Positions 9,286-18,846 of a DNA stretch of 64,000 nt are shown in pieces. The position numbers and the translations under genes are program-made. The stretch is from contig AQTY01000002.1 of the NCBI GenBank assembly GCA_000372225.1, positions 1 to 64,000 of the forward strand, in the 5' to 3' direction. Below the pieces are notes generated by a model that was given only the letters and a program-made list of their open reading frames with translations, was not told the origin of the DNA and did no database searches. Numbering within the stretch: the stretch's first letter is position 1; each line of letters opens with the position of its first letter. The DNA is from Candidatus Nitromaritima sp. SCGC AAA288-L16 (GTDB taxonomy: Bacteria; Nitrospinota; Nitrospinia; Nitrospinales; VA-1).

Positions 9286-9459
9286 GTGGGCTACGACTTA
9301 CTTACAAATGAGGTTGACTTACAAGGAGCAAGTCTAATAAGAGCAGATATATCAAAGGCAAATTTAGTTGGATTAAATATTAAAAAAAATGAAATAAGAG
9401 AGACAATTCTATGTCGTACGAAAACCCCTTGGGGCGTAGACAACTCTGGGTGTGAATAA
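9286..9459 (+). pseudogene. C-terminal fragment of a pentapeptide-repeat protein
   Basis: A 57-codon frame opening with GTG 2 nt after the flippase stop reads VDLQGASLIRADISKANLVG..., four pentapeptide units, then a tail ending CRTKTPWGVDNSGCE. The tail matches the C-terminus of the pentapeptide gene at the right edge (...CKTIFSWGEDNSGCE). The bulk of the repeats is missing, so this is probably a remnant rather than a working gene. Confidence 0.6.
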
Positions 9460-9490
9460 AATAGTCCGGGACTTTTAACAACCGCCACCA

Positions 9491-9763
9491 TTGAGTCAAA
9501 CTTTATCACTCAACATGTTTGCTGATTACGGAAGAATGTTTACGCTAGATAAACTTCCTTCTGAGACAACGGATGAAGATATCTCTGGTACTGGATTTGG
9601 TTTCACACTTAATATTCCAAAAAAAGAGAACAAGCATCCTGGGTTCAGTTTTGCCGTGGCCTATGCTGTCCCGATGTTTGGTACCCCAAGAAGCCGAAGC
9701 CCCAACGCTTCACCAGATTACACATGGGGAATGGTGTATTTGAGCGGCATGACCAATTATTAG
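9491..9763 (+). pseudogene. C-terminal outer-membrane barrel fragment (TpsB/ShlB-like)
   Basis: The 90 codons contain LNMFADYGRMFTL, DISGTGFGFTLNIP and a terminal YLSGMTNY. This resembles the last beta-hairpins of ShlB/FhaC/HecB-type outer-membrane transporters (YDxGR ... LSGxGxGLR). The first nine tenths of such a protein are absent and there is no convincing SD. I read it as a truncated remnant; the exact barrel family is uncertain. Confidence 0.45.
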
Positions 9764-9783
9764 TCTAAATTAAAGGTTAATTT

Positions 9784-9930
9784 TTGCGTACTTTTTTGAT
9801 GTTAACTTTCGCCCTCTTTCCCGGGACAAACACCGATAAAAGAAGAACGGTGCTGGAAGCGTGGTATCGCAATAAACTGAAAGATGCCACCCCATCATTG
9901 ATAGCAAAATGGGAGAAGTTAGCCGAACAA
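9784..9930 (+). pseudogene. Fragment of a YgjP-type (DUF45) metallopeptidase
   Basis: The reading ...LFPGTNTDKRRTVLEAWYR and SLIAKWEKL matches the middle segment of YgjP/SprT-like DUF45 proteins, just upstream of where the zinc-binding HEL/H motif would lie. The frame then runs into tRNA-Pro repeat A, which supplies an unrelated tail. Truncated on both sides. Confidence 0.55.
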
Positions 9931-10130
<200 letters not shown>

Positions 10131-10182
10131 TTTCTTGTTAATCTTCACCCCCAACCCAAAGCAAGAGCTCCACTCCATAAGC

Positions 10183-10953
10183 TCATGTTATTCTTTTGTA
10201 TGCCTTGTTTCTCATTCGCAAATCTATGTGGTCCATATTTTTCCCGAACGGATACTCAAGCATTTTTTGAACTTTTATCAATATAATGAGGAAACACATA
10301 ATTAAAAAGGAAGCAAAAATGCCATAAAGACCCAATGTTGCAAATTGGGGGCTTAAGATTAGCACACCCGCTACCAACGCCCAGTCAAGAAAAATTCTTA
10401 ATGTTCTTGGAGTTCTATTTTCTTTAATTGCAAGCAACTTTTCAAAACTCGAGTACATTTTTTCAAGCCAACCTAAAAGACAAGCAAGTTCTGGCGCGCT
10501 TACCTTCTCTGTTTTTCTAAATTTTTCAACAGTCAAACTAATTTCATTAAAGAAATCATCAATGTCAGCAAGTCTCTTTTTAGCCTCTTCACCTATCACA
10601 TCAACATGAAAAAGAAATCTTAATTTTTCAAAAAATTCCCTCAATTCATATTGCAATTTTTCTTTTTCCCCTTCAGATAAATGCCTTTTTCCTGTTTGCC
10701 AAAAACTCATTGCTAATGCCCATAAATTCGCCATTTCTTCAATTGCTTGAAAACGCCTGGTATTGGCTGTACTTATACTAATTGCAAAAACGAAAAACAG
10801 GCCTCCAAAAAATATCAAATCAATACCTTTCAGGGTCAAAGTAAAGTCATACTTTAAGCATATGAATGTTAAGAAGCTGACAAGTGGTGGAAGAAATAAA
10901 ATCCTATATAAAAAAAATGAGGTCGAATTATGCATTAGTTGCTTGGTATTCAT
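10183..10953 (-). CDS. Bestrophin-like membrane protein
   Basis: 256 aa. Two N-terminal membrane segments, a long soluble helical domain (~80-185), then two more segments and a tail LEYPFGKNMDHIDLR. The sequence PxxLRIFLDWALV, paired hydrophobic helices and a YPFG-x-D motif near the end resemble bestrophin and DUF4239-type proteins (anion channels in better known members). Assignment rests on this C-terminal pattern, so channel activity is inference. Confidence 0.5.
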   Translation of the reverse strand: MNTKQLMHNSTSFFLYRILFLPPLVSFLTFICLKYDFTLTLKGIDLIFFGGLFFVFAISISTANTRRFQAIEEMANLWALAMSFWQTGKRHLSEGEKEKLQYELREFFEKLRFLFHVDVIGEEAKKRLADIDDFFNEISLTVEKFRKTEKVSAPELACLLGWLEKMYSSFEKLLAIKENRTPRTLRIFLDWALVAGVLILSPQFATLGLYGIFASFLIMCFLIILIKVQKMLEYPFGKNMDHIDLRMRNKAYKRIT

Positions 10954-11076
10954 ATGTCCGCGAAGTATGAGGCTATTTTATGCTAATCGGCAGGGATTAG
11001 GCAAGGTGATGAATGAAGCTAAAATTAATAAAGCTATAATGTAGGAATAAACTTAAAATGGAGGGGGGGTAAAAGT

Positions 11077-11154
11077 GTGTCCAAATTCATGATTTGGATG
11101 ACAGTTTTAACAACAGTCGGGTTCATTGTTCTTATGATCTTCGACTACAAATAA
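11077..11154 (+). CDS. 25-aa membrane peptide
   Basis: A GTG start follows a GGAGGGGGG SD. The peptide is almost entirely one membrane helix (FMIWMTVLTTVGFIVLMIF) ending DYK. It is the first of three consecutive small genes (11077, 11201, 11488), the next of which carries the shared leader. Too short for family assignment. Confidence 0.5.
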   Translation: MSKFMIWMTVLTTVGFIVLMIFDYK

Positions 11155-11160
11155 AACAAA

Positions 11161-11200
11161 GAGGAAGCTTCGTTAGTGTCTTTAGATAAAGGGGGTAACA
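11161..11200 (+). promoter_or_regulatory. Shared small-gene leader, copy 1
   Basis: CGTTAGTGTC-TTTAGATAAAGGGGG directly before the ATG at 11201. This matches leaders before 13333, 46522, 46738, 47141 and 61532. The GGGGG block serves as the SD. Confidence 0.6.
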
Positions 11201-11488
11201 ATGCAATTAAATATTAAAGCGTTTGCATTAACTTGTGGATTTTTATGGGGTGTGAGTCTTTTTTTTCTGACGTGGTGGCTTATTTTGCTTGAGGGTTCAT
11301 CGGGCGATCCCACCTTAATTGGAAGGTTCTACCTCGGTTATAATATTAGCCCATCTGGAAGCATCATAGGTTTTCTTTGGGGCTGTGCAGATGGAGCTAT
11401 TGGTGGTTTAGCCTTTGGATGGTTGTATAATTTTATTATCTTAAAGATGGCTATTAAAAAACATAAAAATGCAGAAGCAGGTTTCTAA
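11201..11488 (+). CDS. Small membrane protein (holin-like architecture)
   Basis: 95 aa with two to three membrane segments: FALTCGFLWGVSLFFLTWWLIL, a Gly-rich SPSGSIIGFLWGCADGAIGGLAFG segment, and a basic C-terminus. Similar small proteins are sometimes annotated as phage-holin-like or membrane-associated; I cannot confirm that. The leader and SD are excellent. Its stop overlaps the next start (TAATG), so the two are translationally coupled. Confidence 0.65.
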   Translation: MQLNIKAFALTCGFLWGVSLFFLTWWLILLEGSSGDPTLIGRFYLGYNISPSGSIIGFLWGCADGAIGGLAFGWLYNFIILKMAIKKHKNAEAGF

Positions 11489-11568
11489 TGAACATAGGAA
11501 GTAATAAAAAAATTCTTCTCATAGTTGCACTGGTTCTTTATCTCCTTTATAAAGTGATGGGCGGTTAA
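11488..11568 (+). CDS. 26-aa membrane peptide coupled to the preceding gene
   Basis: The ATG overlaps the stop of the 95-aa gene (TAATG). The peptide is MNIGSNKK followed by one hydrophobic helix (ILLIVALVLYLLYKV). Coupling and hydrophobicity support translation; no family recognised. Confidence 0.5.
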   Translation: MNIGSNKKILLIVALVLYLLYKVMGG

Positions 11569-11810
11569 GCTTTCTTGGAGAGTAAGCCAAGGCCGGCGTA
11601 CATTTTGGCACCATGATACCGCTGCGGGGGACTTGTCCATTTCTCAAAGATCTACGCCTGTCATCAACTTGTCTAATTCCTTGAGTGACGGCATTCCTCG
11701 GGGAGTTGGTTTGGAGAGTTTTCGTTTTTATATTTATATCTCCCTTCTATTTATAACTATAAAACCCTATACCTATGATGAAAATATTTATAGGTATGTT
11801 TTAGTCGTTA

Positions 11811-12008
11811 TCATGGCGTGGTGGACTCAGTAGTGCTACCAGAAATTTGATCTGTTCTCTTCATTGGCTCTGTCGCTTTTGTATCAGAACCTTCCGAAAT
11901 TTTACCTTTCGCTCTGTGGGAATAGTCACGAGAATAGTAAAGTGGTGTTGATGCTATGATGGTAATAATACTGGCAATTATCAGTGCAATCCAAGAGTCC
12001 TTGTTCAT
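11811..12008 (-). CDS. Small membrane-anchored protein
   Basis: 65 aa: an N-terminal membrane segment (WIALIIASIITIIASTPLYY) followed by a hydrophilic Ser/Thr/Lys-rich tail, probably periplasmic. The ATG at 12008 has an AAAGGAGGG SD 7 nt upstream. No family recognised. Confidence 0.6.
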   Translation of the reverse strand: MNKDSWIALIIASIITIIASTPLYYSRDYSHRAKGKISEGSDTKATEPMKRTDQISGSTTESTTP

Positions 12009-12147
12009 GACCAACCCTCCTTTAATTTAAATTAAAGACCAGCAATAAAACTCAAAACAATGGTAAGCAACAGGGCTACTCTATTACAGTTAGGGGGAGA
12101 TTAATACAATTTCCCTTTCATTTACTACCCATAGTGTTACCCACAAC

Positions 12148-12338
<191 letters not shown>

Positions 12339-12537
12339 GCTACCCAAAAACCTAAATAAAGAAGTACCCACCATAGTCCTACGCTCACGACCCCAATCAT
12401 TGCATTCAAGCTCCAAGGGGCTTCACCATCATCAAAATTGATAAAAGGAAATACAAACCAAAACACTGAACCTATAATCCAGATTCTCGTAAACCCCTTC
12501 TTCATGTTCATCGCTTTTAAGTTCATGAATCCTCACC

Positions 12538-13296
12538 TTATTTAAACCCACTATTTCTTACTTCTCCAGTCATTGGGACAAATGCAACAATTTCCACCAC
12601 ACGTTTTTTCAGGCCGTTTTCAGTTTTAGTCAATGCTATGAGTTCCTGAGGCGCATGGTTTTTCCCAAGTGGCATAACAAGACGCCCCTCCATCTTGAGT
12701 TGGTTGAGAAGAGGTTCTGGAATTTTTGGGGCCGCCGCGGTGATTAAAATGGCGTCGAAAGGGGCTGCTTCCTTCCAACCTTGATACCCATCGCCATGTT
12801 TCACATGTATATTTTTGTATCCGAGTTTGTTTAGCAATTCACTCGACTCTCGCGCCAAGGATTCGATGATCTCTATGCTGTATACTTCTCGCACGATTTC
12901 ACCGAGCACCGCTGCCTGATAACCTGACCCTGTTCCTACTTCTAACACCTTGTCGGTCGAGCTCAATTCCGCAACGGTAGTCATCAAGGCAACGACATAG
13001 GGCTGCGATATGGTTTGGTTTTCTTTGATGGGTAAGGCAGAGTCGGAATACGCGGCTTCTATATTTTCAGGTCCGACAAACAGGTGCCTTGGAACTTTGA
13101 GCATTGCCTCTTTTACAGCATGGTCATGAATTCCACGATTCTCTATGTCGTTTTTTACCATCCTCGCACGGGATTCCTTATAAGAATCAGAATTCGTCGA
13201 GGAGATACAGGATAAAATGGGAAGGATGATTAACCCTAAAAAGATAAAAAAACGAAAAAGGTTGTGTAAGGACCTATCCACTTTTAACCTCACCAA
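12538..13296 (-). CDS. pcm: Protein-L-isoaspartate O-methyltransferase with lipoprotein signal
   Basis: 252 aa. The catalytic part has all PIMT landmarks: MVKNDIENRGIHD...VKEAMLKVPRHLFV, ISQPYVVALM, the SAM-binding VLEVGTGSGYQAAVL, and FDAILITAAAP. It repairs L-isoaspartyl residues using SAM. Unusually it begins with a hydrophobic signal ending LPILSC, a lipobox-like sequence, so the protein may be exported. Start is TTG or the adjacent GTG. It overlaps the upstream Cys-rich gene. Confidence 0.9.
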   Translation of the reverse strand: MVRLKVDRSLHNLFRFFIFLGLIILPILSCISSTNSDSYKESRARMVKNDIENRGIHDHAVKEAMLKVPRHLFVGPENIEAAYSDSALPIKENQTISQPYVVALMTTVAELSSTDKVLEVGTGSGYQAAVLGEIVREVYSIEIIESLARESSELLNKLGYKNIHVKHGDGYQGWKEAAPFDAILITAAAPKIPEPLLNQLKMEGRLVMPLGKNHAPQELIALTKTENGLKKRVVEIVAFVPMTGEVRNSGFK

Positions 13297-13567
13297 CTAA
13301 CATTGGTCCGAAACCAAACAGATAACCTTTCATAATGCCCCCTTTATATAAACCCACTAACAAAAAACTACCTTTAAGTAAAGCCTGTTTATGTTCCCGA
13401 GTAAGAGTTTTGGTTTTCTTGTGGGGATTCGTACCGAACCTGAACGCGAACGCAGGACAGCAGGGTGATCCGCATTCTTCGATAAGCTTGGAATAGTTCT
13501 GACCTGATCCCCGCCCTCTCATACATTCGATACACATCTCACGAATTTCTTTTACAGGATTATACAT
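13274..13567 (-). CDS. Cys-rich phage-type zinc protein
   Basis: About 97 aa from the ATG at 13567. It has CIECMRG, EECGSPCCPAFAFRFGTNP and a TREHKQALL helix. CxxC...C..CP...FRFG is the pattern of small Cys-rich proteins common in phages and mobile elements. The last ~30 residues are read through the shared leader (13334-13376) and a MKGYLFGFGPMLV remnant, so the natural C-terminus may be earlier. Confidence 0.5.
   Translation of the reverse strand: MYNPVKEIREMCIECMRGRGSGQNYSKLIEECGSPCCPAFAFRFGTNPHKKTKTLTREHKQALLKGSFLLVGLYKGGIMKGYLFGFGPMLVGEVKSG
13334..13376 (-). promoter_or_regulatory. Shared small-gene leader, copy 2
   Basis: The minus strand reads GGTAGTTTTTTGTTAGTGG-GTTTATATAAAGGGGG then ATG at 13333. 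The downstream 19-codon frame (MKGYLFGFGPMLVGEVKSG) is a truncated version of the exported-peptide start seen at 49703. It lies inside the 3' end of the Cys-rich gene. Confidence 0.55.
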
Positions 13568-13714
13568 TTCTTTGGCAGGTATTTTTTTATTTAAACTTAG
13601 CAAGGGTCCTATCTCTTAACTCAGAAGTTAAATTTTTTGAATTAATTTTTATCCACGATATTTTAATAATATGGATTTAAAATAGTTTCATAGTAATAAA
13701 AAATATTCCCCTGC

Positions 13715-13743
13715 TTGACAATTACAAAAACTAATCTTATCTG
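13715..13743 (+). promoter_or_regulatory. Candidate sigma70 promoter of clpB
   Basis: TTGACA (13715-13720), 17-bp spacer, TATCTG (13738-13743), 38 bp before the clpB ATG. The -35 is perfect, the -10 imperfect. No CIRCE-type inverted repeat or sigma32-like CCCCAT element is visible. Confidence 0.45.
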
Positions 13744-13781
13744 GTTTAGGAGGCAGAAATTAACTAGATGGAGGATTGAAT

Positions 13782-16418
13782 ATGCGTTTTGATCAGATGA
13801 CTATAAAATTACAGGAGGCGTTTTCGTCCGCTCAAGCTTTGTGTGTTTCTGCTCAACAGCAATCATTGGAATGTGAACACTTGTTGCTTTCTTTATTCCA
13901 TGATTCCGACAGCATAGCTTCAACATTGGTTAAAAGGGTGGGAGTTGATTGCGAACAGTTATTACGAGAATTAGAAGAACAAATTGCAAAATACCCAAAA
14001 GTCGAAGGGGATGGGCAGATATATCTTTCTCAAACGCTCAAGGATATGGTCAGTAAAGCCGAGGAAGAAGCTCGCAAAATGAAGGATGAGTTTTTAAGTG
14101 CGGAGCACATTCTTCTTGCGGTATCTAATTATAAAAAAGCCAATTCTGTTTTTAGATCTTTGGAGATCAAACACAATGATTTATTGAAAGCCTTGCAATC
14201 CATTCGTGGTAGCCAGCGAGTAACTGATCCTAATCCCGAAAGCAAATACCAAGTGTTAGAAAAATTCTGTGTAGACCTCACAAAATCAGCCCACTCGGGA
14301 AAACTCGATCCAGTAATCGGACGGGATGGAGAAATCCGACGAGTCATTCAAGTTCTTTCTAGGCGTACCAAAAACAATCCAGTGCTTATTGGTGAACCGG
14401 GTGTTGGTAAGACTGCTATTATTGAGGGACTTGCGCAGCGCGTGGTGAATAAAGATGTTCCTGAAGGACTCAAGGAGAAACGGATTCTTATACTCGATTT
14501 AGCTCAACTGGTTGCCGGTAGTAAATATCGTGGTGAGTTTGAGGATCGATTAAAATCTGTTCTTAAAGAAGTCAGCAACTCAAATGGTGAGATTATTTTG
14601 TTCATTGACGAACTCCATACTCTGGTGGGAGCTGGAGCTGCTGAGGGTTCCATGGACGCATCAAATATGCTCAAACCCGCTCTAGCCCGTGGTGAACTGC
14701 ATTGCGTAGGAGCAACTACGCTGAGTGAATATCGTAAATATATTGAAAAAGATTCAGCGCTTGAACGGCGGTTTCAACCTGTTCCAGTGGGAGAACCCAC
14801 TGTGGAAGATACAGTTTCCATTTTGCGTGGCTTGAAGGGTAAATATGAAGTCCACCATGGTGTGCGTATTCAAGACTCCGCTATTCTTGCCGCAGCACGT
14901 TTGTCGCATCGTTATATCTCCGACCGGTTTTTACCAGACAAGGCCATTGACCTGATCGATGAAGCCGCATCTAGTCTGAAAATGCAGATCGATTCCGTGC
15001 CAGCCGAGATTGACGAGTATCAACGAAAAATTACCCAATTAGAAATCGAGCGTGAAGCGTTGAAAAAAGAGATTGATTCTGAATCTAAGAAACGATTGGT
15101 TAAAATTGGAGAGGGTCATTCCAAATTGATAGAAAAATGTTCCCGCATGAGTGAACAGTGGCAAAGCGAGAAAAAAGTCATTGCAGAAAAACGGTCTCTC
15201 AAGAAACAGGTGGAATCTGCGATTCAGGAGTGCGAAGCAGTAGAACGAGAAGGGTTTCTCGAGAGGGCCGCAGAATTGAAGTTCGGCACGATTCCCCGTT
15301 TGACTCGTGAATTGGAAGACTTGGAAGGAACTTTTGACAAAGTTCAGGATGAACACAAAATGCTCAATGAGGAGGTTGGCGAGGAAGATATTAGTCGCGT
15401 TGTTGCTCGCTGGACAGGAATCCCTGTTGAACGCATGATGGAGTCAGAAAAAGAACGTTTACTTAAGATGGAAGAGATACTTCATAAAAAGGTCATAGGA
15501 CAGGATGATTCTGTGCGTCTCGTTTCAAACTCGATCAGAAGAGCACGCGCCGGATTACAGGATCCATCGCGTCCCATAGGTAGTTTTATGTTTCTAGGGC
15601 CGACTGGTGTTGGGAAAACCCAATTGGCAAGGTCTCTCGCTGAGTTTTTGTTTGATGATGAGCAGTCTATGATTCGGATAGACATGTCAGAGTATATGGA
15701 GAAACATTCTGTCGCTCGTCTTATCGGTGCACCGCCTGGTTACGTTGGTTATGATGAAGGCGGATATTTAACCGAGCATGTTCGTCGTAAACCATACAGC
15801 GTGGTGTTGTTTGATGAGATTGAAAAAGCACATAGCGATGTCTTTAATATTTTCTTGCAAATCCTGGATGAAGGGCGGTTGACAGATGGGCAAGGTAAAA
15901 CAGTGGATTTTCGAAATACTCTTGTGCTGATGACATCTAATATCGGCAGTAAATTTATTGAAGAAGCTGGACTGGAAGCCGCGATGGATGAGTCCAAGGG
16001 ACAGGCTCGAGAAGTTTGGGAACGCCAATACGAAAAGGTTCAAGATAGCGTTCGACAGGAATTGAGGAATCATTTTCGTCCAGAATTTTTAAATCGAGTG
16101 GATGATATTGTGTTGTTTCGTAACCTTACTCGAGAACAAATAAAAAATATCGTTGATGTTCAATTAGAAAACTTGCAAAAGCGCCTAGCTGAAAAAAATA
16201 TGTCTATTGAATTAGATGATAAGGTAAGAGATGTGCTTGCGCAAAAAGGTTATGACCCTGCGTTTGGCGCAAGGCCTTTAAAGCGAGCGATGCAAAAATA
16301 TATTCATGACCCGTTTTCTATGAAGATTCTCCAGGGAGAATTTTCAGATGGAGATCAAGTGAAAGTAAATTTAAATGGAAGCAAAGATATTTTTATTTTT
16401 GAAAAAGTTGCTGCGTAA
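13782..16418 (+). CDS. clpB: ClpB disaggregase (AAA+ chaperone)
   Basis: 878 aa from the ATG at 13782 (GGAGG SD, 7 nt). Order: Clp-N double repeat (1-145), AAA1 with Walker A GEPGVGKT (~203) and Walker [10 protein letters not shown], the M-domain coiled coil (~405-520), AAA2 with GPTGVGKT (~605), [11 protein letters not shown] and a GARPLKRA sensor-2 region. Full length for ClpB. It solubilises aggregated protein with DnaK after stress. It sits in a segment bounded by inverted tRNA-Pro repeats B and C, with no other chaperone gene beside it. Confidence 0.97.
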   Translation: MRFDQMTIKLQEAFSSAQALCVSAQQQSLECEHLLLSLFHDSDSIASTLVKRVGVDCEQLLRELEEQIAKYPKVEGDGQIYLSQTLKDMVSKAEEEARKMKDEFLSAEHILLAVSNYKKANSVFRSLEIKHNDLLKALQSIRGSQRVTDPNPESKYQVLEKFCVDLTKSAHSGKLDPVIGRDGEIRRVIQVLSRRTKNNPVLIGEPGVGKTAIIEGLAQRVVNKDVPEGLKEKRILILDLAQLVAGSKYRGEFEDRLKSVLKEVSNSNGEIILFIDELHTLVGAGAAEGSMDASNMLKPALARGELHCVGATTLSEYRKYIEKDSALERRFQPVPVGEPTVEDTVSILRGLKGKYEVHHGVRIQDSAILAAARLSHRYISDRFLPDKAIDLIDEAASSLKMQIDSVPAEIDEYQRKITQLEIEREALKKEIDSESKKRLVKIGEGHSKLIEKCSRMSEQWQSEKKVIAEKRSLKKQVESAIQECEAVEREGFLERAAELKFGTIPRLTRELEDLEGTFDKVQDEHKMLNEEVGEEDISRVVARWTGIPVERMMESEKERLLKMEEILHKKVIGQDDSVRLVSNSIRRARAGLQDPSRPIGSFMFLGPTGVGKTQLARSLAEFLFDDEQSMIRIDMSEYMEKHSVARLIGAPPGYVGYDEGGYLTEHVRRKPYSVVLFDEIEKAHSDVFNIFLQILDEGRLTDGQGKTVDFRNTLVLMTSNIGSKFIEEAGLEAAMDESKGQAREVWERQYEKVQDSVRQELRNHFRPEFLNRVDDIVLFRNLTREQIKNIVDVQLENLQKRLAEKNMSIELDDKVRDVLAQKGYDPAFGARPLKRAMQKYIHDPFSMKILQGEFSDGDQVKVNLNGSKDIFIFEKVAA

Positions 16419-16513
16419 CTCAGGAATCAAAATATTTTAACTAAATCTCCCATGTTTAATTTTTTTCTTTACGCTGAGTTTGTTGCAGTGGGGAGTCAAG
16501 AACAGTATAAAAA

Positions 16514-16714
<201 letters not shown>

Positions 16715-16881
16715 GTTTATGTAGGCACAGTGTAGGCACGAGAGATCAAACAAATGAGGGTTTATGCTGGTTAGGGTGTAGCCCATTATTACTTGAAGTT
16801 AGCATATAAGTTAGCAATTTGTCCGGGTTAGGTGTTATGAGATGAGGCACAAAGTAGGGCAGTCATCCGGAAATAGGTTCG

Positions 16882-16941
16882 GCAAAGCCATGGGCAAGGG
16901 TATACCCACCCCCGAGTAGGAGTCCCATGGGTATGGCTTGC
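16882..16941. other. Structured intergenic element of unknown type
   Basis: An outer stem GCAAAGCCA / TGGCTTGC encloses ATGGG...CCCATGGG and further G/C-rich pairings (GGGTATACCC). The GCAAAGCC word recalls c-di-GMP-I riboswitches, but there is no downstream gene on the plus strand and the rest does not fit, so no class is assigned. The flanks (16715-17004) contain nothing else I can identify. Confidence 0.35.
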
Positions 16942-17013
16942 TTAGTATATGTATGGGTGTCTGGGAGGAAAGTTTTATAGTTTTATAGAATCAAGGAGAA
17001 AGATCGCAGTCTA

Positions 17014-17250
17014 TCAATTCAGTGAATATGGACCATGTACAGGACAGGGAAATAAAGGCGGTCCTACTTTACATCGTGGGGGGGTATCTGTAGCAGGTTG
17101 ACCGCCATCTTCGGCTGTTGACGAGAAGTTAGAGTGTTGTTCATCTAGTCGCTTGCTGTGACATTTTGGACACGTCCCTTGAGATGCACTAGGTATCAAC
17201 ATTTCGAATGTGTGACCACAGCTTTTACATTTAAATTCATAAACTGGCAT
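17014..17250 (-). CDS. FmdB-family zinc-ribbon protein, copy 1
   Basis: 78 aa from MPVYEFKCKSCGHTFEML, with a second CPKCHS knuckle, so CxxC-x(18-20)-CxxC. It is the zinc-ribbon family annotated as FmdB putative regulatory proteins. A GGAGGG SD precedes the ATG. The C-terminal tail adds PRCKVGPPLFPCPVHGPY. Near-identical paralogue at 57036. Confidence 0.8.
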   Translation of the reverse strand: MPVYEFKCKSCGHTFEMLIPSASQGTCPKCHSKRLDEQHSNFSSTAEDGGQPATDTPPRCKVGPPLFPCPVHGPYSLN

Positions 17251-17374
17251 AAATCCCTCCATTTTACTAATCGTTCTTAAGAAAACGGACACCTGTTGAA
17301 ACCACTATAACTCAAACCTAAAAAAATACCTTTTAAATTACCCAATTCAAGTTTCAAGATGCGGTAAATTTTTC

Positions 17375-17521
17375 TTAATTTCCTTTTTTCTGATCGCCCA
17401 AAATAGTTTTTAAGGGACAGGGTTTGAACAGGGGGCATTTTTCACAGCCAATAGCCAGCGCGACAGGACAAAGAGTCAATGGCTTTTTCTCCTTTGGTGC
17501 AAATGGAGTCGATGGATTCAT
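17375..17521 (-). CDS. 48-aa Cys-rich protein, copy 1
   Basis: MNPSTPFAPKEKK... followed by LCPVALAIGCEKCPLFKPCP, i.e. five cysteines in 20 residues, possibly a metal or Fe-S ligand set. An AAGGAG SD lies 10 nt upstream. An equivalent gene is present at 56765. Product and function unknown; conservation of the frame in both copies supports it. Confidence 0.6.
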   Translation of the reverse strand: MNPSTPFAPKEKKPLTLCPVALAIGCEKCPLFKPCPLKTILGDQKKGN

Positions 17522-17633
17522 ACTCTGAGTACTCCTTGTAACGAGTAGAGCAATAACCTTTTTTAAGCCCCCATTTCAACTACTAAAATTATACCATTTT
17601 TCGGTTAGTGAATTAAAGACGGCAAAAAAAACA

Positions 17634-17662
17634 GCAAGAGGACCAATTTTCGACCCTCTTGC
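17634..17662 (-). terminator. Rho-independent terminator (minus strand)
   Basis: GCAAGAGG ... CCTCTTGC, 8-bp stem with a 13-nt loop, followed on the minus strand by TG and T8. It sits exactly at the outer edge of the duplicated segment. The plus-strand stretch 17663-17897 that follows holds no gene that I can support. Confidence 0.65.
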
Positions 17663-17897
17663 CATTTAATGGTTCATGTTTGACGCCCGAAGAGTGGACT
17701 ACTCCAGTGTCAAAAACCTAACTGTTTTTCGCCCGCTGCGACTCTCAGGTGAGCTGACCGACCAAGTACCTTAAACTATTATGTTTAAAAGTATTACTGT
17801 ACAACCAATCACCCACACAACTTTCAAAGAAGGAGGCATGGCACTTGCGTCAATATCCAATTAAGACAATTTCAAATAAAAATAAGGCGTAAAATCC

Positions 17898-17990
17898 ATG
17901 AACTACCCACCTCATCTTTTTGCAAAATCAGCCATGTTAATTCTTTTTGCTGCTTCCGTTCCAATGTTTGTTTTCTTTTGGTTGCTTTAA
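17898..17990 (+). CDS. 30-aa membrane peptide
   Basis: MNYPPHLFAKSAML then one hydrophobic helix (ILFAASVPMFVFFWLL). The SD is weak (AAGGCG). It lies 18 bp upstream of the 59-aa gene on the same strand. Confidence 0.4.
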   Translation: MNYPPHLFAKSAMLILFAASVPMFVFFWLL

Positions 17991-18008
17991 AATCTAAAGG
18001 AGTCAACC

Positions 18009-18188
18009 ATGTTTATTACATTTTTCATTGTATTGAGTATTTGTTATTTGACATTTTTTTATAACGAGCATGTTGAATGTGAGTCGGAAAGACAGGCATT
18101 AATAGCAAGTATCCAACAACTGAGGAAAATATCACAAAGAAAAAAACGTAGAAAAACGCAGAAGAGAAGGTTAAAGAGTACTAATTAA
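18009..18188 (+). CDS. 59-aa membrane-anchored basic protein
   Basis: An AAAGGAG SD precedes MFITFFIVLSICYLTFFYNEHVE, one membrane helix, then a very basic tail (KKRRKTQKRRLK). A diverged paralogue broken by a TAG occurs at 61087-61290. No family recognised. Confidence 0.6.
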   Translation: MFITFFIVLSICYLTFFYNEHVECESERQALIASIQQLRKISQRKKRRKTQKRRLKSTN

Positions 18189-18230
18189 ACCCGCCCTCTT
18201 GCTTTCATCAAATGAAATTCCAATGCCCTT

Positions 18231-18542
18231 TTAAACACAATTTCGATTAAAAAACTTTTGCGCCACTTGAATTAGCTCGTATCTGTACTTGCTATTTGTG
18301 CAAGCTATGTCCACAGCACTTCCAATTCCATGCTCATCTGGAATATGACTAGAGTTCATGCTTGCTTTGATACTTGTGTTGTAAAATTCGCAACGAACTC
18401 CGCTTGTAATAATTATGGATGTGCCAATGATGTTCCTGACCTTCTGCAATTTCTCGATCAAAACAGAACTGATCTTGTTTGCACCACAACCACAGGGGCA
18501 CTGAACTTCAAGTTTTGAAAAGTTTTTGCTTAAATCACCCAT
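18231..18542 (-). CDS. Peptidase M15A-like D-Ala-D-Ala carboxypeptidase
   Basis: About 103 aa from the ATG at 18542. The sequence NFSKLEVQCPCGCG, ITSGVRCEFYN and SSHIPDEHGIGSAVDI gives the H-x(6)-D zinc-binding pattern of the M15_3/Peptidase_M15A family (phage endolysins and small cell-wall amidases). It probably cleaves peptidoglycan cross-links. The C-terminal His of the family lies near the end and may be lost (ends FFNRNCV), so activity is uncertain. Confidence 0.7.
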   Translation of the reverse strand: MGDLSKNFSKLEVQCPCGCGANKISSVLIEKLQKVRNIIGTSIIITSGVRCEFYNTSIKASMNSSHIPDEHGIGSAVDIACTNSKYRYELIQVAQKFFNRNCV

Positions 18543-18561
18543 GAGTGCTAAATTATGTGTT

Positions 18562-18846
18562 ATGAATTTATCCAAGTGGAAATCTTCTTTAGTAATTGCT
18601 CCTAGTGCCCCTCTAAACTCACAAGATTCACCCTGCCAAACCTATGGATGTCGGGTTCAGAAACCCGATAATTGTATGAGTAACTCAATGGAAAATATTT
18701 GTGCCTTCGTTAGAGCCGATACTATTTGTTTAAAACCTCCAGTAAGTTGGGCCTCCCATCTCCTAGCTATATGCTACATTTTTATTGCGTTGACTGGAAT
18801 CTCACAGAAATTTAAGGGCATCAATTCTATTTGCTACGTTGGATAA
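18562..18846 (+). CDS. Cys-rich small protein, possibly degenerate
   Basis: The core DSPCQTYGCR...C...NSMENICAFV..DTIC-KPP..W is shared with 50470-50691 (minus). The five cysteines are preserved in both copies. Here the sequence on either side is unrelated and there is no clear SD, so this copy may be a remnant. Function unknown. Confidence 0.4.
   Translation: MNLSKWKSSLVIAPSAPLNSQDSPCQTYGCRVQKPDNCMSNSMENICAFVRADTICLKPPVSWASHLLAICYIFIALTGISQKFKGINSICYVG

Larger units (their letters stand above)
17005..17630 (-). repeat. 0.63-kb inverted duplication, left copy
   Basis: This segment is the reverse complement of 56657-57285 with high identity throughout, coding and intergenic. It carries an FmdB-type zinc-ribbon gene and a 48-aa Cys-rich gene. 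Both copies end at the same T-rich TTTTTTGCCGTC junction and both lie close to tRNA-Pro repeats (C and F). Confidence 0.9.

Noticed and set aside
16843..16950. c-di-GMP-I riboswitch
   Set aside because: Only the GCAAAGCC word fits; the tetraloop-receptor parts and a downstream gene are missing.
17640..17790. Glycine-type riboswitch (CTCTCAGGT word) before the small membrane genes
   Set aside because: Only one short word matches; no tandem aptamer structure could be drawn.
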